From Labilithrix sp. (lineage in GTDB: Bacteria > Myxococcota_A > Polyangia > Polyangiales > Polyangiaceae): 64,000 bases of DNA. The position numbers and the translations under genes were made by a program. Location: assembly GCA_019637105.1 (NCBI GenBank), contig JAHBWF010000017.1:1-64000 (forward strand), read 5' to 3'. The first letter of the stretch is position 1, and every line of letters starts with the position of its first letter. The notes under the pieces were generated by a model. It saw only the letters and a program-made list of their open reading frames with translations. It was not told the origin of the DNA and did not search any database. Positions 37,168-45,349 of this stretch are shown here, one piece after another.

Positions 37168-37665
37168 ATGCAGCTGACGAGCCGCGGTCGATCGGGGAGC
37201 AAAGCGACGAAGAGCAAGCGCGGGGCGTCCGGGAACCCCGGCGTGAAGGACTTCCAGGCGCTGCTGCGCACCGCCGGCCTTCGAAGCACGACGCCGCGCA
37301 TCGCGGTCCTCGAGCATTTCCACGCGCACGGCGGGCAGAACAGCCACGCCGAGATCTTCGAGGCGCTCGGCGATCGCGGCTTCGACCGGGCGACCATCTA
37401 CAGGATCTTGATGGACCTCGCCGAGGTGGGCATCCTGTCGCGCACCGATCTCGGCGACCACGTGTGGCGCTTCGAGCTGAAGAAGGGCGTCGGCGGCGTG
37501 GAGCACACGGAGGAGCACCCGCACTTCGTGTGCGTCGACTGCGGGGAGGTGTCGTGCTTGCCGGGCCTCTCCATTCGACTCGAAGGGGCGGCGAAGGCGC
37601 CGAAGTCGGTCGCCAAGAAGAAGGTCTCCGTCCAGCTCAAGGGGCGTTGCGACAACTGCGCCTGA
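37168..37665 (+). CDS. Fur-family metalloregulator 1 (Zur-like)
   Basis: 165 residues. Basic 25-residue N-terminal tail, winged helix with DRATIYRILMDLAEVGILSR, and a C-terminal dimerisation/metal domain. H117/H119 and C122xxC125 (HPHFVCVDCGEVSCLP) with C161xxC164 (GRCDNCA) form the structural zinc site. Where PerR has Asp in RFD, this has RFE, so it is Fur/Zur-like rather than PerR-like. It is close to the second Fur-family protein at 44273, sharing HPHFxCxxCxxVxCLP at identical positions. First gene of the metal island. Zur specificity is inferred from neighbours, not proven. Confidence 0.88.
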   Translation: MQLTSRGRSGSKATKSKRGASGNPGVKDFQALLRTAGLRSTTPRIAVLEHFHAHGGQNSHAEIFEALGDRGFDRATIYRILMDLAEVGILSRTDLGDHVWRFELKKGVGGVEHTEEHPHFVCVDCGEVSCLPGLSIRLEGAAKAPKSVAKKKVSVQLKGRCDNCA

Positions 37666-38271
37666 GCGACGCCGACGGCCGCGAGCCCGCGCGCCGTTCT
37701 CCGACCTCGCCCTCGACGAGCCTGACGAGCACGCAAAGGCCATGAGCAACGTTGGACGAGCGCCGAACGCTCGTCCGACGACGCACGCGCGGCGTCGTCG
37801 CGTGTCACCCCGCCGTCGTCCCGCGCGCGCCCGAGCGTTCGTCGCGCGCCGCTTCGAGGCGTGGCCGCGCTGGCGAGCGCGTCGCACGCCCGACCGGCGA
37901 GCGTGGCGCGATGCGAGCGCCGTCGCACGGATTTCGAAGCGCGCACTCACGGTTCGAGCTCGACGCGTGAAGTGCGCCTCGTGGCGGTGATCGCTCGCCG
38001 TGAGCCTCCAGGTCGGCGTCCGTTCGGGGCGCGTCCGGGACTCGGGGCGGCGTCCGTTCGGGGCGCGTCCGGGACTCCCGCTCCTCGCGTCGATCTCGAA
38101 CCCGTGCCCTTCGTTTCAGGGATCGGTGCCGCCGAGTTGCACCCTGGCGTCCGCCCGCGTGGAGCGCTGCGTCCGGACGCAGGACGTCGTCGGCGGACAC
38201 GAGGTGAGGGCCTCCCGCGCGGTCGACGAGTCGTCCTCGAGCCCGAACGCCCGCCCGCGCACGGATCGTGT
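37666..38271. other. Gene-free stretch with a 30-bp direct repeat
   Basis: About 600 bases between fur-like gene 1 and the operator before the first HxCxH gene. A 30-bp sequence (CGGCGTCCGTTCGGGGCGCG then TCCGGGACTC) occurs at 38014-38043 and 38048-38077, a 34-bp period. Open frames in both directions look compositional (Arg/Ala/Pro runs, no RBS). I see no supported gene or RNA. Confidence 0.55.
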
Positions 38272-38286
38272 TGCAAATAGATTGCG
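38272..38286. promoter_or_regulatory. Island operator, copy upstream of HxCxH gene A
   Basis: TGCAAATAGATTGCG, 70 bases before the ATG of the first HxCxH lipoprotein, inside an AT-rich stretch (38268-38310) that also contains GTTAGATCTAG and TTGCGTTTG. Same element as at 44882, 45698 and 46693. Confidence 0.65.
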
Positions 38287-38355
38287 TTAGATCTAGTGTT
38301 GCGTTTGCTCGCGTTGGTGAGCGTGGTCGCGGAAACCGAATCAAAGAGGGGAACT

Positions 38356-38940
38356 ATGAAAAATAGGTATGGAATCGCGATGGTCGGCTGCGTGGTGGTG
38401 GGGCTCGCCGGTGCGGCCTGCGGCACGGCGCAGGTCGGAGACGAAGTCCGCGCGGACGGGATCGGGGCGGAGCCGCTCGGGCCGCTCGTCCTCGACCCGG
38501 CCGACATCGCTCACGCGTGCGCGCACGTCGGCGTGTCGTCGTACTCGCCGGTCACGGCGACGGCCTCTCCGACTCACCCGACCGTGACCGATCACGTGGC
38601 CTACAGCGTCACGCTCCCGGGCGGAGGCCCGTATTCGGGGAGCGTGGTCTGGGAGGTCGAAGAGAACCACGTCGCCGTCTACGTCGACCCGGACGCGACG
38701 GTCTCCGTGTCCGCCCCCGGCGTGACGGTCACGGACGTGAACGGAGGCCCGGTGACGATCACCCCCGCCGAGTGCCCGCAGCCCGACGGCGGACAGCCCG
38801 ACTACGGGACCTCCGACCGCGGCTTGTATCGCTACTACGAGTTCACGCTGTCCGGCGCGACGCCCCCCTTCGACCTGACGGTCCAGCTGTCGCATGACGA
38901 CGAGAACCCCGTCCTCGCGCTGTTCGAGAACATCGACTGA
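38356..38940 (+). CDS. HxCxH-domain lipoprotein A
   Basis: 194 residues from ATG 38356 with GAGGGGA upstream. Lipobox GAAC with lipid Cys C22. The mature protein is essentially one copy of a domain shared with three neighbouring genes: H53-A-C55-A-H57, then H80 in HVAYSVTLP, then GSVVWEVEENHVAVYV, and a second Cys C140 (TPAEC), 85 residues after C55. I do not recognise the family. The invariant three His and two Cys look like metal ligands. Probable first gene of an operon with the next three genes (gaps 21, 88 and 105 bases), under the operator at 38272. Confidence 0.8.
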   Translation: MKNRYGIAMVGCVVVGLAGAACGTAQVGDEVRADGIGAEPLGPLVLDPADIAHACAHVGVSSYSPVTATASPTHPTVTDHVAYSVTLPGGGPYSGSVVWEVEENHVAVYVDPDATVSVSAPGVTVTDVNGGPVTITPAECPQPDGGQPDYGTSDRGLYRYYEFTLSGATPPFDLTVQLSHDDENPVLALFENID

Positions 38941-38961
38941 GGAGAGCGAGCTCGAGCTCCG

Positions 38962-39996
38962 ATGAGGCTCCGCGTTGCTTCCACGGCGTCCATCGTCGTT
39001 CTTACGGCGATCGGCCTGGCGTGCTCGGACGAGGTCGGTCCGACGCCGCCCGGCGGGCCTGTCCCCGATCCGGCGACGGACGGCTCGGACGGCCGCGCCC
39101 CTCCGATCGAGGACGACCGTGGAAGCGACGGGGGCGTCGGGCTGGGCGACGCCTCGCCGATCGACGACGCCGGCGGCCCCGACGCGAGCGACGCCTCGCC
39201 GTCGGGCGGCGTCAGGGTGATCGCGTCCGAGCCTGCCGAGGGCTCGTCCACCTACGCGTTCGAGATGGTCGAGAGCGGCGCGAGCTGGGCGCGCAAGAAG
39301 CGCGTCCGCCTCGAGTTCGACAGCGCGATGAACACGTCGATCGCCGCGCTCGCGTTGAACGTCGTCCCCGGGGGAGGGAACTACGCGTTCAGCGGCGTCT
39401 GGTCCGCGGACGCGCTCGTCCTCGAGGCCGAGCTGCCGCTCCTCTACGCGGGGGGCCGACCGCTCGAGTACCAGAAGCACTACGCGGTCGACCTGTCGGC
39501 GCTGCGCGACGCCCAGGGTCGCGGCGTGGACGCGGCGCACGGGTACCTCGGCGACGGGGCGCTCGACTTCACGACGATGGCGCGCGACGGGCTGCTCGAG
39601 CACACGTGCCTGCATACGTTCGACGCTCCCCAGCCGCCGTTGGGGCTGTCGGTCACGCCCGAGGCGGGCTTGGCCGTCGGCACGCCGCACCTGCGCTACG
39701 TGATGGTCCTGCCGGACGGCGCCGGCCCGCGGGTCGGGCACGCGACGTGGCAGGTCTTCGGCGCCGGCACGCAGCAGCGGCGCATCGTCTTCTTGCGCGA
39801 CGACGTCCCGCTCACCTTGCGCGGCCCGAACGGAGCTCCGCCGGCGACGGCGCCCGCGCCGTACCCCGTTCCGCGCGTGTGCGCGCTCGTCAAGGCGTGG
39901 GACATGGTGCTGGAGAACGACGTCCCTTACACGCTGTCGTTCGGACCGACGGAGGTGACTCCGATCGAGGTCTTCTTCGAGGCCGCCGCCCTCTGA
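38962..39996 (+). CDS. HxCxH-domain lipoprotein B with Ig-like domain
   Basis: 344 residues. Lipobox IGLAC (lipid Cys at about 21), an Asp/Pro/Ala-rich linker to about 85, then a bacterial Ig-like (SbsA/Big_5 type) domain of about 110 residues: RVRLEFDSAMNTSIAALALNVVP...LEYQKHYAVDLSALRDAQGRGVD. The C-terminal domain is the second member of the HxCxH family: H214-T-C216-L-H218, H243 in HLRYVMVLP, WQVFGAG, and C307 in VPRVCALVK, 91 residues after C216. It follows gene A by 21 bases and is almost certainly cotranscribed. Surface-exposed metal binding is inferred. Confidence 0.8.
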   Translation: MRLRVASTASIVVLTAIGLACSDEVGPTPPGGPVPDPATDGSDGRAPPIEDDRGSDGGVGLGDASPIDDAGGPDASDASPSGGVRVIASEPAEGSSTYAFEMVESGASWARKKRVRLEFDSAMNTSIAALALNVVPGGGNYAFSGVWSADALVLEAELPLLYAGGRPLEYQKHYAVDLSALRDAQGRGVDAAHGYLGDGALDFTTMARDGLLEHTCLHTFDAPQPPLGLSVTPEAGLAVGTPHLRYVMVLPDGAGPRVGHATWQVFGAGTQQRRIVFLRDDVPLTLRGPNGAPPATAPAPYPVPRVCALVKAWDMVLENDVPYTLSFGPTEVTPIEVFFEAAAL

Positions 39997-40084
39997 CGCG
40001 GGCGCGGAGTCGCGACGCGCGCGCGAGGGCCGCGCGTCGCGCCGAGCTCATCGCTGTCTTTCAAGTTCACGGAGTCAACGTCCC

Positions 40085-41581
40085 ATGAAGCGTCCCCTGG
40101 TCACTCTGATCGCTCCGGCGATCGCGCTCGCCGTCGCGTGCAGCGACGCCCTCGAGACGCCGATCGATACGGACGACGCCGGCGCCTCGCCGCCGATCTC
40201 CGACGGCGGCGCGACGGAGCCGTCGCCGGAGGCCTCCGACGACGGAGGCGAGCCTCCCCTCGCGGACGGAGGTGACGCCGACGCGAGCCACGCCGACGCG
40301 GGCGACGCCGACGCAGACGTGTTCGCGCCGTTGATCCCCAGCCTCGCGACGGGCCGGCGCCTCGCGGTCGGCCGCGATCACACGTGCCTTCTCAACGAGG
40401 AGGGGCGCGTGCGCTGCTGGGGCCGGAACATCAACGGCGAGCTCGGCTACGGAGACTTGAACAACCGCGGGGACGACCCCGGGGAGATCGCGCTCCTCGA
40501 GGACGTCCCGCTGGGAGGCCCCGTCGCCGCGATCGCGGCGGGGGGGAGCGTCTCGTGCGCCGTCCGGAGCAACGGCGAGGTGCTCTGCTGGGGCGCCGGG
40601 GGACGCGTCGGGAACGGCGCGACCGGCCACGTCGGATCGCTGCCCGGCCAGATGCCGCCCGCGCCGCTCGCGCTGGGCGGCCCAGCCCGGCAGGTCGTCA
40701 TCGGACACTTCCACGCGTGCGCGCTGAAGACGAACGGCGACGTCGTCTGCTGGGGCCTCGACACGGACGGATCGCTCGGGCGAGGCAGCGCGGGAGACAC
40801 GATCGGCGACGAGGCGGGCGAGATGCCGCCGCCGCCCGTCGACCTCGGCGAGCCGGCGGTCGCGCTCGTATCGGGCGCCTACTCCACCTGCGCCGCGCTC
40901 GCGTCCGGCGCGCTCCGTTGCTGGGGCAGCGCGCGGTACAACCCGGCGATGCTCGGCCACGGGAGCGCGACGGAGCACGTCGGAGACGAGCCCGGCGATC
41001 TGCCGCCCGCGAACGTACCGCTCGGCGGCCTCGCGTTCTCGAGCCTGTACGCGGGCGTCGGCCACGCCTGCGTGCGCTCGATCCTGGGCGGAGCCCTCTG
41101 CTGGGGCGACAACACGTACAACCAGCTCGGTCCCTCGGATCCTGCGGTCGGCGTCGGGGTCGGCGACGCGCCGGGCGAGATGCCGCCGCCGCGCCTCGGC
41201 GCGCAGGCGGACGGCGGCGCCGGCCCGCTCGACATCGCGTCGATGGCGCTCGGCAACGGTCACACGTGCAGCCTGTCGTCCGGCGGTTGGGTCCGCTGCT
41301 GGGGCCGGAACAACTATGGGCAGTGCGGCGTGCCCGGTCAGGCGGTCCTCGGCGACGAGCCCGGCGAGTTCCCTCCCGTGCCGGCGGTCAGCGTCGACGC
41401 GACGGATCCGGTCGTGGAGATCGCCGCGGGGCTCGGCAACCCTTTCACGTGCGCGCGTCTGGCGTCCGGCAACGTGCGGTGCTGGGGACGCAACAACTAC
41501 GGACAGTTGGGCCTCGGCCACACGTCGAACGTCGGCGACGACGAGGTCCCGTCGAGCGTCGCGGCGATCTCGATCTTCTGA
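40085..41581 (+). CDS. RCC1-repeat (beta-propeller) lipoprotein
   Basis: 498 residues. Lipobox LAVAC, then a 60-residue Asp/Ala/Gly-rich linker. At least seven RCC1-type blades follow, each with a C-x-W-G core: VRCWGRNINGELGYGD, VLCWGAGGRVGNGA, VVCWGLDTDGSLGRGS, LRCWGSARYNPAMLGHG, ALCWGDNTYNQLG, VRCWGRNNYGQCGVPG, VRCWGRNNYGQLGLGH. Cys recur as pairs per blade (TCLL...RCWG), a disulfide pattern seen in secreted bacterial RCC1 proteins. It lies between HxCxH genes B and C on the same strand with short gaps, so it is part of the putative metal-responsive unit. Partner unknown. Confidence 0.82.
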   Translation: MKRPLVTLIAPAIALAVACSDALETPIDTDDAGASPPISDGGATEPSPEASDDGGEPPLADGGDADASHADAGDADADVFAPLIPSLATGRRLAVGRDHTCLLNEEGRVRCWGRNINGELGYGDLNNRGDDPGEIALLEDVPLGGPVAAIAAGGSVSCAVRSNGEVLCWGAGGRVGNGATGHVGSLPGQMPPAPLALGGPARQVVIGHFHACALKTNGDVVCWGLDTDGSLGRGSAGDTIGDEAGEMPPPPVDLGEPAVALVSGAYSTCAALASGALRCWGSARYNPAMLGHGSATEHVGDEPGDLPPANVPLGGLAFSSLYAGVGHACVRSILGGALCWGDNTYNQLGPSDPAVGVGVGDAPGEMPPPRLGAQADGGAGPLDIASMALGNGHTCSLSSGGWVRCWGRNNYGQCGVPGQAVLGDEPGEFPPVPAVSVDATDPVVEIAAGLGNPFTCARLASGNVRCWGRNNYGQLGLGHTSNVGDDEVPSSVAAISIF

Positions 41582-41686
41582 CGCGGCGCGCTTCGAGCGC
41601 GCCCGCGGTCCGGCGGCGACGCGCCGCGAGCGAGCTCGTCGAAGGGCGCGCGGCGAGCGCGGCGCGAACGAGGTGACGACGGCGTG

Positions 41687-43356
41687 ATGGCTCATGCGAC
41701 GAGCGAGATGGGGATGGATGCACCTTTGAGACTGCGAGGTCGAACGAGTCCGAGGAGCCGCGGCGCACGAGCCGTCGGCCTCGCGGCGCTGCTCGCGTCG
41801 GCGCTTTTGTTGGCGTCGATGCTCTCCTCGAGCACGGCGCGGGCCGATCTCCCCGCCGGCTGCGCCGAGCTCGGCTTCGCGCTGACGGAGCACTCTTGCT
41901 TCCACGCGACGTTCGGCCCTTACGCGACGGTGACGGCGGCTCCGGGCGTGCCTGCGGCCGCGGCCGCGCCGCGCGTGGACGACGTGCACACGTACCACGA
42001 CGTCGTCTTGCCCAACCCGACCGGTCAAAACACGGTCAGCTACAAGGTCTCCTCCGCGTCGCGCTCCGGCGCGTGGGCGATCTTCCACGACGCGCGCGTC
42101 CCCATCCGTGTCGTGTCGGAGTCGGGGCAAGAGCAACCCGTCGTCCTCTCGCACGACGTCGCGTCGTGCACGTTCTTGCCTCGCGTCGACGTCTTCGAGC
42201 TCGGCTTCGAGCGCTACCGCGTCGTGCTCGGCCCGACGAACGTCACGCGCTCCGTGCTGGTGATCGAGAACATCTCGGACTTCATGCGGCACAACGGACG
42301 CGATCTCGACGGGGACGGCTACGGCGACGTCGCGGACGCCGTGATCACCGCTTGCGTGCCGGCCGCCGGCTACGTGCAGAACGCGTCCGACTGCGACGAC
42401 ACGAACCCCGCGATCCATCCGGGGCCGCCGAGGTCTGCGACGGGATCGACCAGAACTGCAACGGCGTCGTCGACGACGTCGGCCTGCCGTGCACGTCCGG
42501 CCAAGGGCAGTGCCGGGCGAGCGGGACGACGCAGTGCCTCGCGAGCCAGGCGCCGGCCGTGTGCAGCGCGGTCGCCTCGGCCCCCGGCGTCGAGACGTGC
42601 GACGGCGTCGACGAGGACTGCGACGGCGTCCCCGACGTCCTCGAGCCGGGGTTGTGCGCGCACCCGGACGCGCCGTCGTGCGTCCTCGTGCTCGGCGCGA
42701 CGCGCTGCGGGTGCGACGCGGACTCCGACTGCGGCGGACCGACCAGCGAGCGCGTCTGCGATCTGGACGCGAGACGTTGCGTGACCGGGTGCGTCGCGCT
42801 CCCGGGTCGAAACGCGTGCCCCGCCGGGCTCGTGTGCACCTCCGCGGACCCCGCGAACCCCGGCACGTGCGTCCCGCCGACGAGCGGATGCACCGACGAC
42901 GCGGGGTGCGCGGCGACCCCGCTCACGCCGCGTTGCCTCGTCCCTCCCGGGCAGCTCGGGCGCTGCGTGGAGTGCGTCGACGACCTGTCGTGCGGATCGC
43001 GCGGCGACCGCCGGACGGCGTGCATCGGGCCCGACCATCGCTGCGCCGAGTGCACCGCCGAGGACACCTCGCGCTGCGACGCCACGGAGCGCGGCTCGGC
43101 GTGCTTGCCGAGCGGGCTCTGCGGGTGCACCGACGACGGGGAGTGCGAGAGCGGGGCGTGTGACCTCGCTCGCGGAGCGTGCTCGCCGGCGGACGCCGAG
43201 CCGGCGGGAGAGGACGGCGAGCCTGCGCCCGCCGACGCGTGCGGGTGTCGTGCCCTCGGCGCCCGCGCCGACGGGGCGCGAGGCGCCTGGCTCGTCGTCG
43301 CGCTCGCCGCCGTCTTCCGCCGGCGCCGGCTCGGACGCGCGGCGGCGCCCGCGATC
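41687..43356 (+). CDS. HxCxH protein C: MopE-type Cys-rich surface protein, frameshifted
   Basis: Starts at ATG 41687. Signal peptide to about ARA, then HxCxH domain: H69-S-C71-F-H73, H101 in HTYHDVVLP, C161 in VASCTF. A MopE-type Ca/metal-binding repeat follows (DCDDTNPAIHPG), but the frame then breaks near 42420, where CCGGGGCC would need one more G. In the shifted frame it continues sensibly: AEVCDGIDQNCNGVVDD, TCDGVDEDCDGVPD, many CxxD/Cys-rich repeats, then CGCRALGARADGARGAW-LVVALAAV-FRRRR, a MYXO-CTERM-like sorting tail. Either a sequencing error in a G run or a real lesion. The shifted frame has no stop before gene D, so the true 3' end is uncertain. Confidence 0.7.
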
Positions 43357-43974
43357 GTGAGCGCCGCGCTGATCGCGTTCGCCGGCTGCGGCGGCCGGAT
43401 GGAGGAGGTCACGGAGCCGAGCACGACGACGCCGCCGTCCAACGTGCCGGACAGGGGCGTCGAGGGCGGGCCCGCCCCCGACGCGGCCGTCGCCGACGCC
43501 GATCCGCCCGACGCGTGCGTGCCCGAGCTCGGGTCGAAGGTCGTCGGCCACGCGTGCAGCCACGGGACGCACGGCCCCTTCGAGTCGGTCGTCGCGGCGG
43601 ACGGCGCCGCCTCCGCCGCGCCCGCGGTGAACGTGGTTCATCGCACGTACGAGGTGGTGATGCCGAGCGCGTCCCCGCCTTGGTCGGGCGCGGTCGGCTA
43701 CGCGCCGTCGCGCGACGGCCGGCACGCGATCTTCACGGCGCCGCTCGTCGGCCTCCGGATCTTCTCGGGAGACGCGGAGGTGTCGGCGGTTCATCGACAG
43801 GACGTCTCCGACGCCGCGTGCGCCGCGCTCGACCAAGCCGTCGTCGCTCCGCTGGCGAAGGGGCAGCCCGTGCGCATCGAGCTCTCCGATTCTCCCGAGC
43901 GAGAGGTGAAGCTCTTCATCGAGCACTTGGGGACGTTCGACGGAGACGCGTGGGCGTCTTCGTGCGCGCCGTAG
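43357..43974 (+). CDS. HxCxH-domain lipoprotein D
   Basis: About 205 residues if started at GTG 43357, whose GTGA overlaps a TGA stop in another frame. The hydrophobic segment and lipobox AFAGC are good, but the positive residues expected before them (RRRRLGRAAA) are encoded upstream, where the frame is continuous with protein C. An Asp/Pro/Ala linker precedes the fourth copy of the domain: H65-A-C67-S-H69, H95 in HRTYEVVMP, SGAVGYAPSRDGRHAIFTAP, C155 (SDAAC), 88 residues after C67. Best alignment partner is domain C (GPF/GPY, VHxxYxVVxP, AIF). Same putative operon as A-C. Confidence 0.7.
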   Translation: MSAALIAFAGCGGRMEEVTEPSTTTPPSNVPDRGVEGGPAPDAAVADADPPDACVPELGSKVVGHACSHGTHGPFESVVAADGAASAAPAVNVVHRTYEVVMPSASPPWSGAVGYAPSRDGRHAIFTAPLVGLRIFSGDAEVSAVHRQDVSDAACAALDQAVVAPLAKGQPVRIELSDSPEREVKLFIEHLGTFDGDAWASSCAP

Positions 43975-43990
43975 TCGGGGGCGCGTCTTC

Positions 43991-44195
43991 GCGGCCGGAT
44001 CGCGGATGCGCACGATCGAGGGGGCCTCTCCGCGGCCGGATCGTGGACGTGCGTGGTCGAGGGCGCCTCTTCTCGGCAGGACGTGGACGCGCGCGGTCGA
44101 GGGGGCCTCTCCGCGGCCGGATCGCGGACGCGCGCGGTCGAGGGGGCCTCTCCGCGGCCGGATCGCGGACGCGCGCGATCGGCCCGACGCCGATC
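43991..44195. repeat. 41-bp tandem repeat, five copies
   Basis: Units begin GCGGCCGGATCG at 43991, 44032, 44113 and 44154, with a diverged copy near 44073 (CTCGGCAGGACG). Each continues with GGACGCGCGCGGTCGAGG then GGGCCTCTCC. The array starts 16 bases after the stop of HxCxH gene D and ends about 80 bases before the stop of the convergent Fur gene. It is not a standard terminator but occupies the terminator position of both genes. Confidence 0.88.
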
Positions 44196-44272
44196 GAGAC
44201 GCGTCCGAGATCGCGTCCGCGCCGGTCGGCCCTCGAGGCCTTCGCGCGGTCCGCTCGCGAGCGCGGACCTCC

Positions 44273-44752
44273 TCAGCCGCACTTCTCGCAGCGTCCCGTG
44301 ATCTGGACGTCGACGACGCCCCGAACGATGCGCGGCGGGATCCGCACGGAGTCGTGGGGGAGGCACGTGACGGTCTTGCACACGAGGCACGTGAAGTGCG
44401 GATGCGGATCGTGGCCCAGCGAGCCGCTGCGCAGCTCGAACCGCCAGGTCCCGTCGCCGCCGTTCGAGCGGTCGACGAGGCCGACCTCGGTCAGCGCCAC
44501 GAGGATCCGCCAGACCGTGACCTTGTCGAGGCTCTCCCCCTCGAGTCGTTCGGCGACCTCCGCGTGACTCATCGGCCCCTTGGCGCGACCGAGCTCGCGG
44601 AGCACCGACAGGCGGCCCGAGGTCACCTTGAGCTTGGCCGCGCGGAGCTGCTCGCGCAGATCCATGTCGGCGGGCGCCGGCGCGACGCCTCGGCGAGCGC
44701 CGCCTCCGGACGAGCGGCGCGGCACGCTCGGTTCTCGTGCGGCAGTCTTCAT
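44273..44752 (-). CDS. Fur-family metalloregulator 2 (Zur-like)
   Basis: 159 residues from ATG 44752. Basic N-terminal tail, winged helix (LDKVTVWRILVALTEVGLVDR), RFE in the position of the PerR sensing Asp, and HDPHPHF with C122xxC125 and C155xxC158. These Cys pairs fall almost exactly where they do in Fur-like 1 (37168), and the HPHFxCxxCxxVxCLP block is shared, so the two are paralogues. It is divergent from an ArsR-type gene, with a near-perfect operator (44882-44896) between them, suggesting autoregulation. Metal specificity inferred as zinc from the neighbours. Confidence 0.9.
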   Translation of the reverse strand: MKTAAREPSVPRRSSGGGARRGVAPAPADMDLREQLRAAKLKVTSGRLSVLRELGRAKGPMSHAEVAERLEGESLDKVTVWRILVALTEVGLVDRSNGGDGTWRFELRSGSLGHDPHPHFTCLVCKTVTCLPHDSVRIPPRIVRGVVDVQITGRCEKCG

Positions 44753-44881
44753 TCGCTTCTTCAGATGATGAAGTATCTGCCGTTCGAAGGACGCGCGCAA
44801 GCGTCGTCGCCCGGGCCGCGACGCGCGCGAGGAGCGGGGCGGCCCGGAGACGGTCGCGCAGGTGTTCAACCGTGGTGTGCA

Positions 44882-44896
44882 TGCAATTGGATTGCG
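44882..44896. promoter_or_regulatory. Island operator between fur-like gene 2 and arsR-like gene
   Basis: TGCAATTGGATTGCG, containing the perfect inverted repeat GCAAT-TGG-ATTGC. It lies about 130 bases before the Fur-like start and 145 bases before the ArsR start (less if ArsR begins at a GTG near 44960). It is the most symmetrical of the copies together with the one at 45698. Confidence 0.68.
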
Positions 44897-45040
44897 TTGT
44901 TTCGCGGCCTGGCGCACTCTGCGCGCTGCGGATCGAGCCGCCGCACCACCCGCACGAGAGTGTCCGTGATCCCGCGCGAGCGACTCCCACGCCCCCAATG
45001 CTCCATCCACGAGCACGCGCGCCGCGTCGCGCGCGAGGGC

Positions 45041-45346
45041 ATGGTCCGATCGCGGGCGCGGAGCGTTCGGAGCGTCGCGCGCATCTTCGTCGCCGCCGGG
45101 GACGCTCACCGCCTACGGCTCCTGGTGTTGCTCCTGCAGAGCCCCATGTCCATCGGGGAGCTCGCCAGAGCGACAGGACGCACCGTGTCGCTCGTGGCGC
45201 AACAGATGCGCGTCCTCCGCGACGCCAGGCTCGTGAAGGGGACCCGCGAAGGCAGGCAGATCGTCTACGCGATCCTCGACCGACGGACGCATCGCCTCCT
45301 GGACACGTGTCTCTGGCACGCTATCCAGAGCGGGAGCGCGCGGTGA
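45041..45346 (+). CDS. ArsR-family winged-helix regulator
   Basis: 101 residues from ATG 45041 (GAGGGC upstream); in-frame GTGs at 44960 and 44966 would add about 25 residues. The fold is typical of ArsR/SmtB: VARIFVAAGDAHRLRLLVLLLQSPMSIGELARATGRTVSLVAQQMRVLRDARLVKGTREGRQIVYAILD. The ELCVCDL alpha-3 metal site is absent, but the last helix has D, H, C and H (ILDRRTHRLLDTCLWHA), roughly where SmtB-type alpha-5 zinc sites sit. It could therefore be a second zinc sensor or a non-metal member. Convergent with the His-rich lipoprotein gene (3-base gap). Confidence 0.85.
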   Translation: MVRSRARSVRSVARIFVAAGDAHRLRLLVLLLQSPMSIGELARATGRTVSLVAQQMRVLRDARLVKGTREGRQIVYAILDRRTHRLLDTCLWHAIQSGSAR

Positions 45347-45349
45347 CGG

